A stretch of DNA of 64,000 bases. Origin: Owenia fusiformis (lineage: Eukaryota > Annelida > Polychaeta > Sabellida > Oweniidae). The notes beneath the pieces are model-generated. The model did no database searches. It was not told the origin of the DNA and was given only the letters and a program-made list of their open reading frames with translations. The translations under genes were made by a program, and so were the position numbers. The DNA is taken from NCBI GenBank assembly GCA_903813345.2, contig CAIIXF020000007.1:377730-441729 (forward strand), given 5' to 3'. Positions 21,265 through 32,400 of the stretch are shown here, piece by piece. Positions within the stretch are counted from its first letter, which is position 1. Every line of letters starts with the position of its first letter.

Positions 21265-22981
21265 TATCCAATAACCCGGAAGTGAATTATAGAAATATAG
21301 GTAGCGTGAGCCAGAACAAAGGGAAATTGGACTAGTACTTCATAAGAAATTACTAATGAGGTAAGTGATGAATCGGTGTCGGGAATATGATAGAATGATA
21401 GGTCTAGTGTAAAAAGGGTGAGGTTACAAGGTGAAATATAAACCTACACAAATACAACACAGCAAGCTAAAAAGAATAAGGGATTAGGTACTTTAAATAT
21501 CACCACACCAACTACCAACTAATAGTAAATCACACAAGAAATATATTCATTCAATAAAGTCTATTCTATTATACTTGCGTTTCATGTCACAACTGAAATA
21601 TATATGTACAATGCGAATAAATAGTATTTAAATTATATAGATTATAATTTACATAAATGCTTAGTGTCTTTAAATCTATTAGGATGAAATTAATCTCAAT
21701 AACGCTGAAATCTGCAGTCTGATAAAATGTCTTCAAAATTATGACCGGGATACTACTTCAAATCAGAAGAGAATTGCCAACAACGATCTTGTAATAAAGT
21801 TGAATTTTATGCCCTCTATAAATTCAGTCGGGAACTAATAGCATGAAAAGTGACGTCAGATATGCGTTAAAAGCCCGAACGAGATTTTGATAAATGGGAA
21901 AGAGCTGTGAACTTTCAACCGTCAAAGACTAAGGATGTTATTTTAAACACCAGAGGTGCGAACTCAATGGAATGTGCCTGTAAGGACTTCTTTCAATTAC
22001 AATCAAATTCAAGTTCAAGTTAAAAGCTGTCTAGGATACAATAATCCACAAAGATGCTCAAGTTTTATGAATGAATCTAGACTTCAAAAGTGACGTATGT
22101 GATCACGTGACTAAGTCGTCTGCTTTCCCCAAAGTTATGATTTAATTTGACCAATAATTCCCTTAATTGATAACGTGAATCTCTATTCTGTACTATCTTG
22201 AACCTTCCCAGCATATGGGCTTATCGGGACAAACTCCCAATCTTGGTCAACTGTTACAGACTGCAGATAACACCGTTAGGAAATACGTGCGGGAAAAATG
22301 AAAGTTTTGAAATGTTTTCTCAAAGTTCAATTATCGATCAATATTACTGTCTTAAATCTCTTCACTCCCTAATGGAATGCTATAGATTTCTATACAGTAC
22401 TGAAAATCAACTTACCCAAACGCCAACACCCCGTTTTCCGTCAAAGATCACGTTCATAGCTCAACCGATCAAATCTAAGGATACTGTGCTGTCAGGCTGT
22501 AGCGAGTATTTTCCGAATCTTAGGTTCAGCAGTGCAGGAATTGTTACATTGTATCCGCGAAAGACACTTGTTTATATAGCAACAGATGGACATACGCAAT
22601 CTTGGAGACGACGTAGGTAAAAATATATGTAATGTTGCTAAAAATGGGATATTACCAAGGTTTTTAGAGCTACGTAGGGTAGAAAAAAGGGCAGAAAGAG
22701 CAGCTTATTGGACAAGAATTATGAGGTAGGGACTGAGAAAATGATGTCACTTTGAAAAGTGACGCAAAGTTGAGACTGCAAATTCAGCGTTTTACAATGA
22801 TAAATAGGTTTTTTCTATAAATATACTGGCTCTGATACGATGGTCCAGGTCTACGTATTGCAATAATATGATCATGTTAAAGGGACATGATATGGTTAAA
22901 TACTGATTATAGATATTAAAGGGGCACACACTGATTAAATATGTTATAATAAAATAGCTATATACAGGGTGGGTCTCTACA
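21265..22981 (-). repeat. G1 5' LTR, main part
   Basis: Remainder of the right LTR, with the first 12 bases left at 16305-16316 on the far side of the foldback element. It ends in TCTCTACA (+ strand) followed by the ATATT target duplication. Confidence 0.9.
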
Positions 22982-23154
22982 ATATTGCTTTATGTGTTTT
23001 ATTGGGCATTTGTGTTATCCTGATTGTGATCTCTTGTAAATTCAAATTTATCAGCTTTATTGTATTTCAATCCCCATCAGGGGTCATATACAAAGCATAC
23101 AAATAACTACAAACTACTTAAGTACAAAAATGAAATATAAATGTGTAATGCCCA

Positions 23155-23213
23155 CGGATGGTGGGAAGTCCTCCATATATTACTTAGATAGATGGAGGAC
23201 CTCCCACCATCCG
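23155..23213 (-). repeat. Hairpin in the LINE 3' UTR
   Basis: Two 22-base arms, 23155-23176 and 23192-23213 (beginning CGGATGGTGGGA), pair with a single mismatch around a 15-base loop. The hairpin lies about 200 bases past the ORF2 stop. Some LINEs use a 3' stem-loop for recognition by their RT, so this is a candidate recognition structure, but it could also be a small insertion. Confidence 0.75.
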
Positions 23214-23410
23214 TAATAATGCCACTAGACCCACTAGTATATGTGAATAAATACATACTAGTATATATATGTGGCTAGTAGACACAACATGACAAAGAAT
23301 ATAGATGGTCATAGTCTAAATATTACTAGCTTTAGTACAGTAGATTATACTAAGTAGTGTCCGTTAAGACTACCAAGGGTCATGACATATTATTAATAAA
23401 CTGGCTTTGT

Positions 23411-26400
23411 TTAAGTTACATCGCACGATGAAATAAATTTTGCGACCAGGTTTATCTCGGTACCTTCACAAGTCATACAATAAAAGAAGAAATTAAAATT
23501 GTCAAGTTTTGAGCATTCGGGGGCCGTCTTTTCTAGCATAAATTTTAAGAATTCTCTCTGGTAAATGTATTTGTGGCATTTTGAAACAAAATGTAATTCA
23601 TCGTCCACTAAACCGCATGTTTCACATAGCCTTATTGCTCTAGGAATAATTGGTCTGGTGTATCTTCCTTTTTCGATTAATAACTTATGGTTTGAAATTC
23701 TAAAGCGAGTTAGTGCTTTTCTTGCCTGTGAACATTTAACATCCAACAGGTAGTTTTCAAAACTAAATAACTTTTTAAATTTTCTATAGGTTGACAATTT
23801 GTTAGAAATAGTTGGATCTTTCAAGTCCTTATTAAGTGTTTCTGACCAATATGATTCCCATATCAATTTTAGGGAGAGAGTAAGTTTATTCACATCAAAA
23901 CATTCATCGTTTGATCTACCAATGTATGCACCCACGTCAAGCTGATCGTCTAAATGATTTACTATAGTTTTGATTCTTGTGAACCATGGAAGGGAATTTT
24001 TAACATTAATTTCAAGACATTCCTTTAAAAGCTCGCTCTTTGATTGTTTAATATGGTTTGTAAAATTAATTGTTTTTGTGAAAATATCAATCATAATTGG
24101 GTACTGGCCTAATTCCCCTAATACTGCAAGATTGGTTGCTTTCTTGTTAACTCCTAAAATGTGTTTCATGAAAGATAAATGAAGTTTTTCTATTGGATTC
24201 TTATCAAATTTTGAAATAAAGCTGGCAAAATCATTCGGTTTACTGAGTCCTTTGATGCCCCATATTTCAGCTCCATATGTTATGATTGGATTAATTAATT
24301 GTCGAAATAACTTAATACTTAATTTTGGATTAGGAGTAGAATCCTTGAGCCACCTTTTAAGCTTAAAGACTGCTTTCAAACCTTTGTCATATATTTTAGA
24401 TTCTGCTATTTTCATATTTCCTGTGATTGAGAAAGTAATACCCAAGTATTTGTACTCCCTTACGCATTCCAAGGGCTGGTTTTTGTACCAAAAAGTATCC
24501 TGAGTTAATTTGCCATTTGCTTGGAACTTGATAACTTTGGATTTTGAAGTATTAACAGAAAGTTTCCAGTTATCTAAGTATGTTTCTAAATGGTTTAATG
24601 AGTGTTGTAGACCTTCTTTTGATTCAGATAACAGGATTATGTCGTCTGCATATAGGAGCAAATTTATTGATGTACTTGATAGTTTCGGGGGATTAAATAA
24701 ATTCTCTTTACCTTCAAATACTTCTGGCAAGTCGTTCAGATACAGGTTAAAAAGACAAGGCGACAAAGTATCTCCCTGCTTAACGCCGCTATTAAATGTT
24801 TCAAAATTTGTTATGTTCAGCTCATGTTTAATACAAAATTTGGTGTCCTCATAAATTGTTGACATTAATTTAAATAGGTTCCCTTTGATCCCGTATTTTA
24901 AAAGTTTATAGAATAAGCCCTGTCTCCACACAGAATCAAATGCTTTAGATAAATCGATAAAACAGCGTATAATGGTTTCTTTCTGTTTTTACTAAGATCT
25001 ATCAGGGTGTTGAGAACAAACATATGGTCTGATGTCCTCGCACCTTTTTCAAACCCAATCTGGAATCTAGTTTTAATTTTCTTTGACTCCAGAAAGGAGA
25101 CTATCCTGTTATTTATGATACTATTTAAAACTTTACTCAAAGAACAGTTGATTGTAATACCCCTGTAATTGGTTTCTAATGACTGGTCCCCTGATTTAAA
25201 GATCGAAGTAATATAGCCAGTCTTCCATAAATCTGGATATACATTGTTACTCAACATTTTATTAAATAATATTTTTAGGTAAGGTGTTAGCAAGTGACTA
25301 GAGTTTTTTATCATTTCATTGCTAATACTGTCCAGACCAATAGCCTTGTTAGGTTTAAGATCTCTAATGACACGGTCAATTTCAATATTTGTTATTTCAT
25401 CGTCGAGTACACTTGAGTGCGGTTCATTTACTAGATTTTCAATTTTTTTCTGAAGATCAGGATCCTTATAGTTATTATTGTTTAGAAGTGAATCATAATG
25501 TTTAGTCCAATCTTCAGGAGATAAAGATGAATTATTCACATCATTGTTTTTTGAAATATTTCTTAACTTGTCCAATAATTTCCAGTATTCTTTTGGATTA
25601 TTCTCATTTAAGTCCTCTATCTTTTTAAGAATCAGTTGTTTGTATTGTCTTTTTTCTTGTTTGCATTTTTTCTTGAATTGCCTCTTCTTTTTGTAGAAAG
25701 ATTCCCTTAAATTATTGTTGGATGGGGTACATGCTAGTTTTTTCCCTAGTCTTAAAAGCTCGCGTTTTATCTCAGAGCACGACTTGTTAAACCAAGATTT
25801 AGTTTTCCGTTTGTTTTTCTTATACGTTTTTGGTATTAAACAAGATTTAGCAGCATGCATAATAATTTGAGTGAGCTTATTTACATCATTGTTTATGTCA
25901 ACATCATCAAACTGTGTAGATTTTAGACATTTGCTTAATTGTTCATTGAACACTTGGGATCTTGAGTTGTCCCACACAAAAGTTCTGGGTAGTTTGTTCA
26001 AATTATTTATGTTATCCTTTTTGTTATTATTCTTTGAATATTTAGCTGCCAGTAAACAGGAAACAGCACAGTGGTCTGACAGACCCCCATTGAATTCATG
26101 AACTTTGAAATATTTGATTTTGTCCATAATTGACTGATGAGTAATTATGTAGTCAACACAACTAGAACCGTTATAGTGATGGCAAGTTAATTTGCCGCTT
26201 AAGTCTCCAAAAGTTCTTCCATTAAGTATTCGACATTGAGAGGATTTGCATAATTCAATTAATTTTCTACCCTGAGAACATGCTACCTTATCTTGATTAA
26301 ACCTATTTAGTAAAGAGGTGTCATCGTGGGGTAGACAAGAAGAGGCTCCATCGTGGTTGTCATGACCATTTTGTATGAAATCAGTTAAATCCCCAGTTCT

Positions 26401-26907
26401 AGAGTTAAGATCACCTAGAATGATTATATCCCCTTTATTAGAGTAAGATATCATCTCCTCCTCAATATCTTCAAATGCTTGTAAGTTGTTATTTTTACTG
26501 TAAGTTGAATTTAGGGGTGGTATATAAACTGAGGCTATGAAAATATCCCGTTGGAAATTGAAAAACCTTCGTTTTAATTTAATCCAAATCCGGTCACTAC
26601 TTTGAGTGATATTTAGTAACTCAATTCCTGACCATATTTCATTTTTTACAAATATTGCCACCCCACCTGAAAATTTAGTCGCCTTTTTATGTTTATTTCT
26701 GGCATTGATAATTTGTTTATACCCGTCAATATTTATAAATGTACCCGGCTTGATATGTAGTTCATTTAATGCCACAATGTCATGCCCCCTGATAGTCTTT
26801 AGGAATTCCTCGTCATTAATTTTTTGATTGTCCATGCTTTTGTTATAAATACCTTCTATGTTCCAATGTAGTAATTTGACACCATTTATCGTGGTTTTTA
26901 TCGCCAT
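23411..26907 (-). pseudogene. LINE ORF2: APE-like endonuclease and reverse transcriptase
   Basis: The first 245 or so residues form an exonuclease-endonuclease-phosphatase fold: LHWNIEG, the catalytic Glu in VALNELHIK, IILGDLNSRTG, SCVDYIITH and GGLSDHCAV. A linker rich in Lys and Asn follows, then a reverse transcriptase with the YADD catalytic box (LLLYADDIILLS), KQGDTLSPCLFNLYLNDLP, and the thumb region YKYLGITFS. The C-terminus has a CCHC-type motif (CETCG...H...C). A one-base loss near 24960 separates the palm A motif (FIDLSKAFDSV in outline) into another frame. All other catalytic residues are present. The ORF nicks target DNA and primes reverse transcription in this family. Confidence 0.9.
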
Positions 26908-27343
26908 TTGAACTATATTGTTTCAAATGATCAAAGAGAAAGAATGAAGACCGAAGCTTAACATATGTACATGTAAGTCATGTCATTGCTCATTAACCTT
27001 TTAAACCTATAAAACATTAAATATTGTGTACAGGCTTAACATCATAAGTATTCTATCCTAATGAATTTTAAACAGTAACTATATCTATCATATCTAGTTG
27101 TGAGTCATACTATTATAACATGTATGACATATTGTCTGATTTTCACTAAATATGCTATGAATAAGCTTATCAATTGTAGATTACCATATTTGTAACTATA
27201 TAAAATACATCAATATACCCAATATTGTATCAATGCACAGTTCAAAATCATACTAGTTATAGTATTTAGAATCACCAACTATTGGTAGGTCTATAAATCG
27301 TTTGTTTGGCAACTGTTTGGAACAACTTTGGTTGATATACATG

Positions 27344-29895
27344 TCATATGTACTTTAAAATGCTCCTAACTTTTGTTTTAATGTTATTGAAGAGAAGTTT
27401 CTCACCCTCTTCGTTTGGGTGACATAAATCCCTTTTAAACAGTCTTGGAATGACCTGGTGTTCATAATCAGATAGGTTTTTATGTCCCCACCACATAGTG
27501 TGGGGCCATATTGTCGGCCTAGGCGCGTCCGTCTGTCTGTCCGTCTGTCCGTCTGTCCGTCTGTCCGTCTGTCTGTCCGTACGTCCGGCAGTTTTCTCCA
27601 AAACCGCTACAGATATCACCTTCAAATTTTCAGGGATAACTTATGAGTGCATACAGATGTGGATGAAAAAAAATTAACTCGATACCTACTTCCTGTCGGC
27701 CATTTTGAAGTCAAATGCTAAAATCCTTGTCTGCAAACTTTAAGAAAAACTGCTTCACAGTTGCTTTTAAAACTTTAACATCTTGTTCAACTCACTTCAT
27801 TCTAGATCTGATTAGGTTTTGGACCTGCTAGCTCAGTCATGTCAGCCATTTTGAATGTCTTAAGAAAAGTTAGCGCGCGATAATACTTTGTATCATATTG
27901 AATGGTGTTTTTGAGTTTTCATACTTTAACTGTTTAGTAGCTTTATAAATAATTTCAGATGTACTTTGCTGTAAAAGCCTACTTTATTGTTAACAGTAGT
28001 TATATGTGATAATTTTGTAAAAAAAAATCAGCAAAAACTCATAAGGACTTTTTTATTGTCGGCCATTTTGGATTTTTCGGTCCTAAAATCTTGTCTGTGA
28101 AGTCTTGTCTGCGCGTTTTCAGGTGAACCGTTTGGTGGATCAATTTCAAATTTTCAGGGATGATTCTTAGTATAAAAATCTAGATCTCATTAGTTTTTTG
28201 GCATTCTGGGTAAATGTCAAGGCAGCCATTTTGGATTTTCCGTCCTAAAATCTTGTCTGTAAAGTCTTGTCTACTCGTTTTCAGGTGAACCGTTTCGTAG
28301 ATCAATTTCAAATTTTCAGGAATGATTCTTAGTATGAAAATCTAGAACTGATTAGTTTTTTTGCATTCTGGGTAAATGTCAAGGCAGCCATTTTGGATTT
28401 TCCGTCTTAAAATCTTGCCTGTAAAGTCTTGTTTACGCGTTTTTAGGAGAACGGTTTGATAGATCAATTTCAAATTTTCAGGGATGATTCTTTGTATGAA
28501 AATCTACATCTGATTACTTTTTTTGCATTCTGCGTAAATGTTAAGGCAGCCATTTTGGATTTTCTGTCCTAAAATCTTGTCTGTAAAGTCTTGTCTACCC
28601 GTTTTCAGGTGAACCGTTTGGTAGATCAATTTCATATTTTCAGGGATGATTCTTAGTATGAAAATCTACAAACAGATTAGTTTTTTGACATTCTGGGTAA
28701 ATGTCAAGGCAGCCATTTTGGATTTTCCATCCTGAAATCTTGTCTGTAAAGTCTTGTTTACATGTTTTCTGGTTAACTGTGTGACGGATCAATTTCAAAT
28801 TTTCAGGGGTGGTTCTTAGTATCAAAATCTAGAACTGACTAAATTTTTGGCATTCTGGGTAAATTTTAAGGTGGCCACTTTGGATTTTCTGTCCTCAAAT
28901 TGTGTTGGTAAAGTCTTGTCTACTCATTTTCAGGATAACCATTTCACGGGATCACCACTTGGTGGGGACATTTTGTACACATTTGTGTTCTTGTTGTTCT
29001 TGCACAATGATATGAAAGAGGGATAGCTGCCGTCGAAATATTTGTCTTCGATACAAGAGTTAATGTAGTCTACTTTTTTGTTGTATTCCGGATTATCCCC
29101 TCTGTTTGGAAGTAGCGAAATTACAAACTTGTCGTTTTGGTAGACTTCATGGGTATCCTTAATTAGACATTCCAGATCTTCAACGCATGTGTCAGGATGT
29201 TTGTGTTTTAGATCATTCGATAGTTGTTGTAACACAATAACATCTGGTGTAGTGGTAAGATTATTCAGTGTGTATCTTGCTTCGTCAATTGTGTAAGCCG
29301 TACAGTTTCTGGTTGTCATTTTGTCGCTAAAGCGTTTTGGATCGAGGTTTTTCAATATTGATGTTCCAATGATTGTAACATTGGGCTTATTTTCTTGAAA
29401 GTGTTTATTGTTAGATGATTGATGATTGGAATATCGTGGCTGATGATACTGTGACGAGCCATGATACCGTGGTGGTGAAGTGTCACGATTTTGATTTCTT
29501 CTGTCCCGGGTTTGATTTCTCTTATCCCAATTTCTGGATGCCGTTTCACGTGATGGGCTCCTAGGCCTACGTTGTCTATATCGTGGTGTTGGTGTCATGT
29601 CCTGGTTTTGATTACTTCTGTCCCAATTTGCTGACATAGTTTCACGAGAGGAGCTCCTAGACCTACGTTGTTTATATCCATGGGTCGGTTTCGAAACTCC
29701 TGGATAGAGGGCAGTAGTCACTTGACTTACTTGTCCGGATTGGTTGTTCCCATCCTGATTAATAATAGCCTTGGTAATTGTTGTCTGGGTTGTATGTGGT
29801 TCCTGTACAAAAACTTTTGGAGAATCATTCACTTTAGAGGATGTAGATTCTTCCTCACACTGATTTAGAATTAGGAACCTATTATCATCTTTCAT
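27344..29895 (-). pseudogene. LINE ORF1b: SGNH/GDSL esterase, interrupted by a 1.5-kb insert
   Basis: The ORF starts at an ATG that overlaps the stop of ORF1a (ATGA). The N-terminal 160 residues are rich in Arg, Ser, Asn and Gln with YRQRRPRSPSRE-type repeats and are probably nucleic-acid binding. An SGNH hydrolase follows: block I GTSIL supplies the Ser, DVIVLQQLSNDLKH carries the Asn-Asp block, and RDLCHPNEEGEKLL near the C-terminus has the Asp-x-x-His dyad. The last 46 residues lie beyond the element inserted at 27482-28971. Without that element the codons flow in frame as VYK-NLSDYEHQV, which shows that this is one gene. Esterases in ORF1 are known in CR1-like LINEs and may act on lipids or membranes. 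Confidence 0.85.
27482..28971. mobile_element. Inverted-repeat element with 162-bp tandem repeats, in ORF1b
   Basis: The tips are ATGTCCCCACCA and, from the other strand, ATGTCCCCACCAAGTGG, with a 3-bp direct repeat TTT (27479-27481 and 28972-28974). Inside, 27526-27590 is a GTCC/GTCTG microsatellite. From about 28059 to 28960 at least six units of about 162 bp recur, each with GGCAGCCATTTTGGATTTT and TCAATTTCAAATTTTCAGG (starts near 28059, 28221, 28383, 28544, 28708 and 28870). No coding region is visible. It is a non-autonomous DNA element whose insertion interrupted the esterase gene. Confidence 0.8.
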
Positions 29896-31314
29896 TTCTG
29901 ATAGGAGATTCGCAACGTTTCCATCAATTTTTCGACCTTCCTTTGAATTTCATCATATTTCTCCTGTATACTTAGGTCATATTGGTTTTCTTTGTTACCA
30001 TACTTCTGGTTTAATCTTGGTCCCATGTTTTCTACTTTCAAATATATCTCTGATATTTTATCATCCATTTTACTGATTTTTCCTGCCATTAAGTCCAACT
30101 TGTCATTTAATTGTACTGTGAGTGAAGCAAGGGCTTCCTCTGTTTTAACTGACTCCTTTTGTATATTTTTTAGCTTCTTTCCGGAAATATCGTGTTTGTT
30201 TTGAATCGCATTAATTTTACCAACCATTTGAGTTGTAAGGTCATTCATAGATTTCTCCAATGTAGCAGACTGCGAGTTTACTTTCGAACTATCTGATATA
30301 ATCTCAACTAATTCACACAGAGTGGCTTCAATTTTTTCAAAACGATCAGTTGTCATCATAAGTTTCCTTGGAGATTTTGATACATTAGCCAATTTCTGGG
30401 GAGTGTCTGTTCCGGTGTCTCTCCATTGCTTCTTTACAGAATCAATTGTTTTCTTGAGATCAGTTGTGTCAAATTGGGGTTGGTTCCGAAGTGTGGGTGT
30501 TTTAATATCATCTATGGGACAAGGAATATCACTTTCACAATCGACTGTGTTAACTGTTCCTGTTTTTCCTACTGTTGGTGTACTCATGTTTACTTCATTT
30601 GTATTGGCCTTGGTATTTTCAGCATTTTTTAAGATCAGTTTTATTTCATCATTATCGTCATTATCAGCGCAACATGCTTCACATACATATTGACGTCTAA
30701 CTTTGGTTTTGTACTGGGCTATCTCGTATGCCGGAAGTTTGGTGCACACATAGTGTATCCATTTGATACATTTGTTGCACTGGATCATATAATCATTGTC
30801 CAGCTCCTTACAATATGGGCAACTTGGACTTGGTGTTATTGAGTTGTTTTTCTCATTATTTTCACATTGTGTGTTAGTGTTTTTTGCCAACCCGCGTTTT
30901 GCTAACTGGTCAGCTTGTTCATTTCCATGTATCCCGGAGTGACCTCTTACATGTGTCCATTTAATGTTGATATTGTTTTCCCTGATTGACTTGAATAGTA
31001 ATTTCCATCGTTCCACCTTCTTTACTCCAACCCATCCCTTACTAGCCCATTTGTACATCCAATCGGAGGCTCCATTAATAACAGGTACTGTCCGACATTA
31101 TTTCCAAATTTTTCATCTTGTTTTTTGTTGCTAGAGTTAAAGTTTTGATAGCAGCTTCAAGCTCTGCTTTTTGATTGGTTGGAATAGGGTCATTTAGGGG
31201 TTCACTCACATTTAAGTTATGTAGGTTTTTATTTTCCCAGTAAACTCCAATACCTCCTCTTGAGTTTGGCATGCCATTTTTTTCACATGCTCCATCTATA
31301 TAAACAACCTCCAT
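29892..31314 (-). pseudogene. LINE ORF1a: RNase H, PHD finger, coiled coil
   Basis: The N-terminal 140 or so residues are a type-I RNase H with all four acidic positions visible: VVYIDGACEKNG, NQKAELEAAI, EIMSDST and RGHSGIHGNEQADQLAKRG (the last with the His of the active-site flap). A PHD finger (C4-H-C3) follows: CPYC, CNKC, HYVC and CEAC. After an acidic, Thr-rich linker come about 150 residues of heptad-like sequence (SATLEKSMNDLTTQM onward), probably a coiled coil for oligomerisation. A one-base gain near 31080 splits the RNase H. In other LINEs RNase H, when present, lies after the RT, so its N-terminal place here is striking. It could remove RNA from the cDNA hybrid in trans. Confidence 0.85.
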
Positions 31315-31320
31315 GTTTAG

Positions 31321-31554
31321 CTGTCAACGTGATATACAGAATTAATTGTAATGACATCTATAAATAAACTAGTAAGATATGCACAGTTTTTAAAATTACA
31401 TTTAGGTGACATCTATTGGTTGTATTTAGTTCTATACTAAACTTAGAATTTTCTTTGAATCACTTGCCATCTATACATTATGTAGGAAGGAGAAACAGTA
31501 TGTCAAACTCAAAACTTGACATAACAATAATATCATACCTGCCAACCTAAGACC
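31321..31554. other. Upstream of the LINE; no gene seen
   Basis: Probably the 5' UTR of the LINE and then flank, about 230 bp without coding signal. The boundary is not visible. Confidence 0.4.
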
Positions 31555-32400
31555 AAAATTTTGCGGTAGATTTTTTTAAAATTGCTGTATTTTTGCGGTA
31601 GATTTTTTCAAAATACGGTAGTTTTTGCGGTATTTTTCAACAAAATTGCGGTAGTTTTTGCGGTAGATTTTAGAAAAAAACGGTAGTTTTTGCGGTAGAT
31701 TTAAAAAAAACAGTAGTTTTTGCGGTAGAATTAAAAAAATACGGTAGTTTTTGCGGTAGAAGTTTAAAATATACTGTAGTTTCAGAGGTTTGGGGTAGAT
31801 TTTTGAAAAAAGTGTAATTTTGCGGTAGAAATTTGAAAAAAGCGGTAGTTTTGCAGAAGATTTAGAAAAAATACGGTAGTTTTACGGTAGCTTTAAAAAA
31901 TGCGGTAGTTTTTACGGTAGTTTTTTGAAAAACCGGTAGTTTTGCGAAATATTCTGAAAAAATGCGGTAGTTTTACGGTAGATTTTGAAAAAATGCGGTA
32001 ATTTTACGGTCGTTTTTTGAAAAACCGGTACTTTTGTGGAAAATTTTGAAAAAATGCGGTAGTTTTACGGTAGATTTGAAACAATTCGGTAGTTTTTACG
32101 GTAGTTTTTTAAAAAACCGGTAGTTTTGCGGAAGATTTTGAAAAAATGCGGTAGTTTTACGGTAGATTTTGAAAATTGCGGTAGTTTTACGGTAGATTTT
32201 GAAAATTGCGGTAGTTTTTACGGTAATTTAAAAAAAAACGGTATTTTTGCGGAAGATTTTGAAAAAATGTGATAATTTTATGGTAAATTTTGAAAATTGC
32301 AGTCGTTTTTACAGTAATTTTTTGAAAAACTGGTACTTTTGCGGAAGATTTGCCAAAATGCGGTATTTTTCGGTAGATTTTGAAAAATGCGGTAGTTAAA
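31555..32400. repeat. Degenerate CGGTAG tandem array
   Basis: About 850 bp of variants of TTTTGCGGTAGATTTTGAAA and AATGCGGTAGTTTTTACGGT. The basic step is irregular, with alternating T-runs, A-runs and GCGGTAG or ACGGTAG words. It is a diverged minisatellite. It starts just after ATACCTGCCAACC and ends near 32395. No gene is present, and the frames that stay open are by-products of the repeat. Confidence 0.8.

Larger units (their letters stand above)
6254..22981 (-). mobile_element. Ty3/gypsy LTR retrotransposon G1 (with foldback insert)
   Basis: Minus-strand element: the 5' LTR is at the high-coordinate end (16305-16316 plus 21265-22981) and the 3' LTR is at 6254-7978. It is flanked by the 5-bp target duplication ATATT (6249-6253 and 22982-22986). 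Internal parts in transcription order are primer-binding site, leader, gag, pol (protease, RT, RNase H, integrase), accessory ORF and polypurine tract. The two LTRs differ at roughly ten positions over 1.7 kb by eye, so insertion was recent. The element looks close to whole, with about one break in pol plus the 4.9-kb foldback element lodged in the 5' LTR. The integrase has a GPY/F-like end (WHGPYEV) and no chromodomain is seen. The clade is not assigned. Confidence 0.95.
23040..31320 (-). mobile_element. CR1-like LINE, near complete, RNase H-PHD / SGNH / EN-RT
   Basis: Minus-strand non-LTR retrotransposon with three coding blocks: ORF1a (RNase H, PHD, coiled coil), ORF1b (SGNH esterase) and ORF2 (endonuclease and RT). 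Without the 1490-bp element inserted in ORF1b it is about 6.8 kb. The 3' UTR has AATAAA near 23060 and ends close to AAATTTGAATTT around 23040. PHD and esterase domains in the first ORF are known from CR1-like elements, while an RNase H ahead of them is unusual. Only two single-base frameshifts were seen (near 31080 and 24960), so it is young. The exact 5' end and target duplication could not be fixed. Confidence 0.88.

Noticed and set aside
27526-27590. GTCC/GTCTG microsatellite as a possible CRISPR-like array
   Set aside because: Simple repeat with no spacers, and this is an animal genome.
28059-28960. 162-bp units considered as tandem gene exons
   Set aside because: No common open frame runs through the units, and they lie inside an inverted-repeat element.
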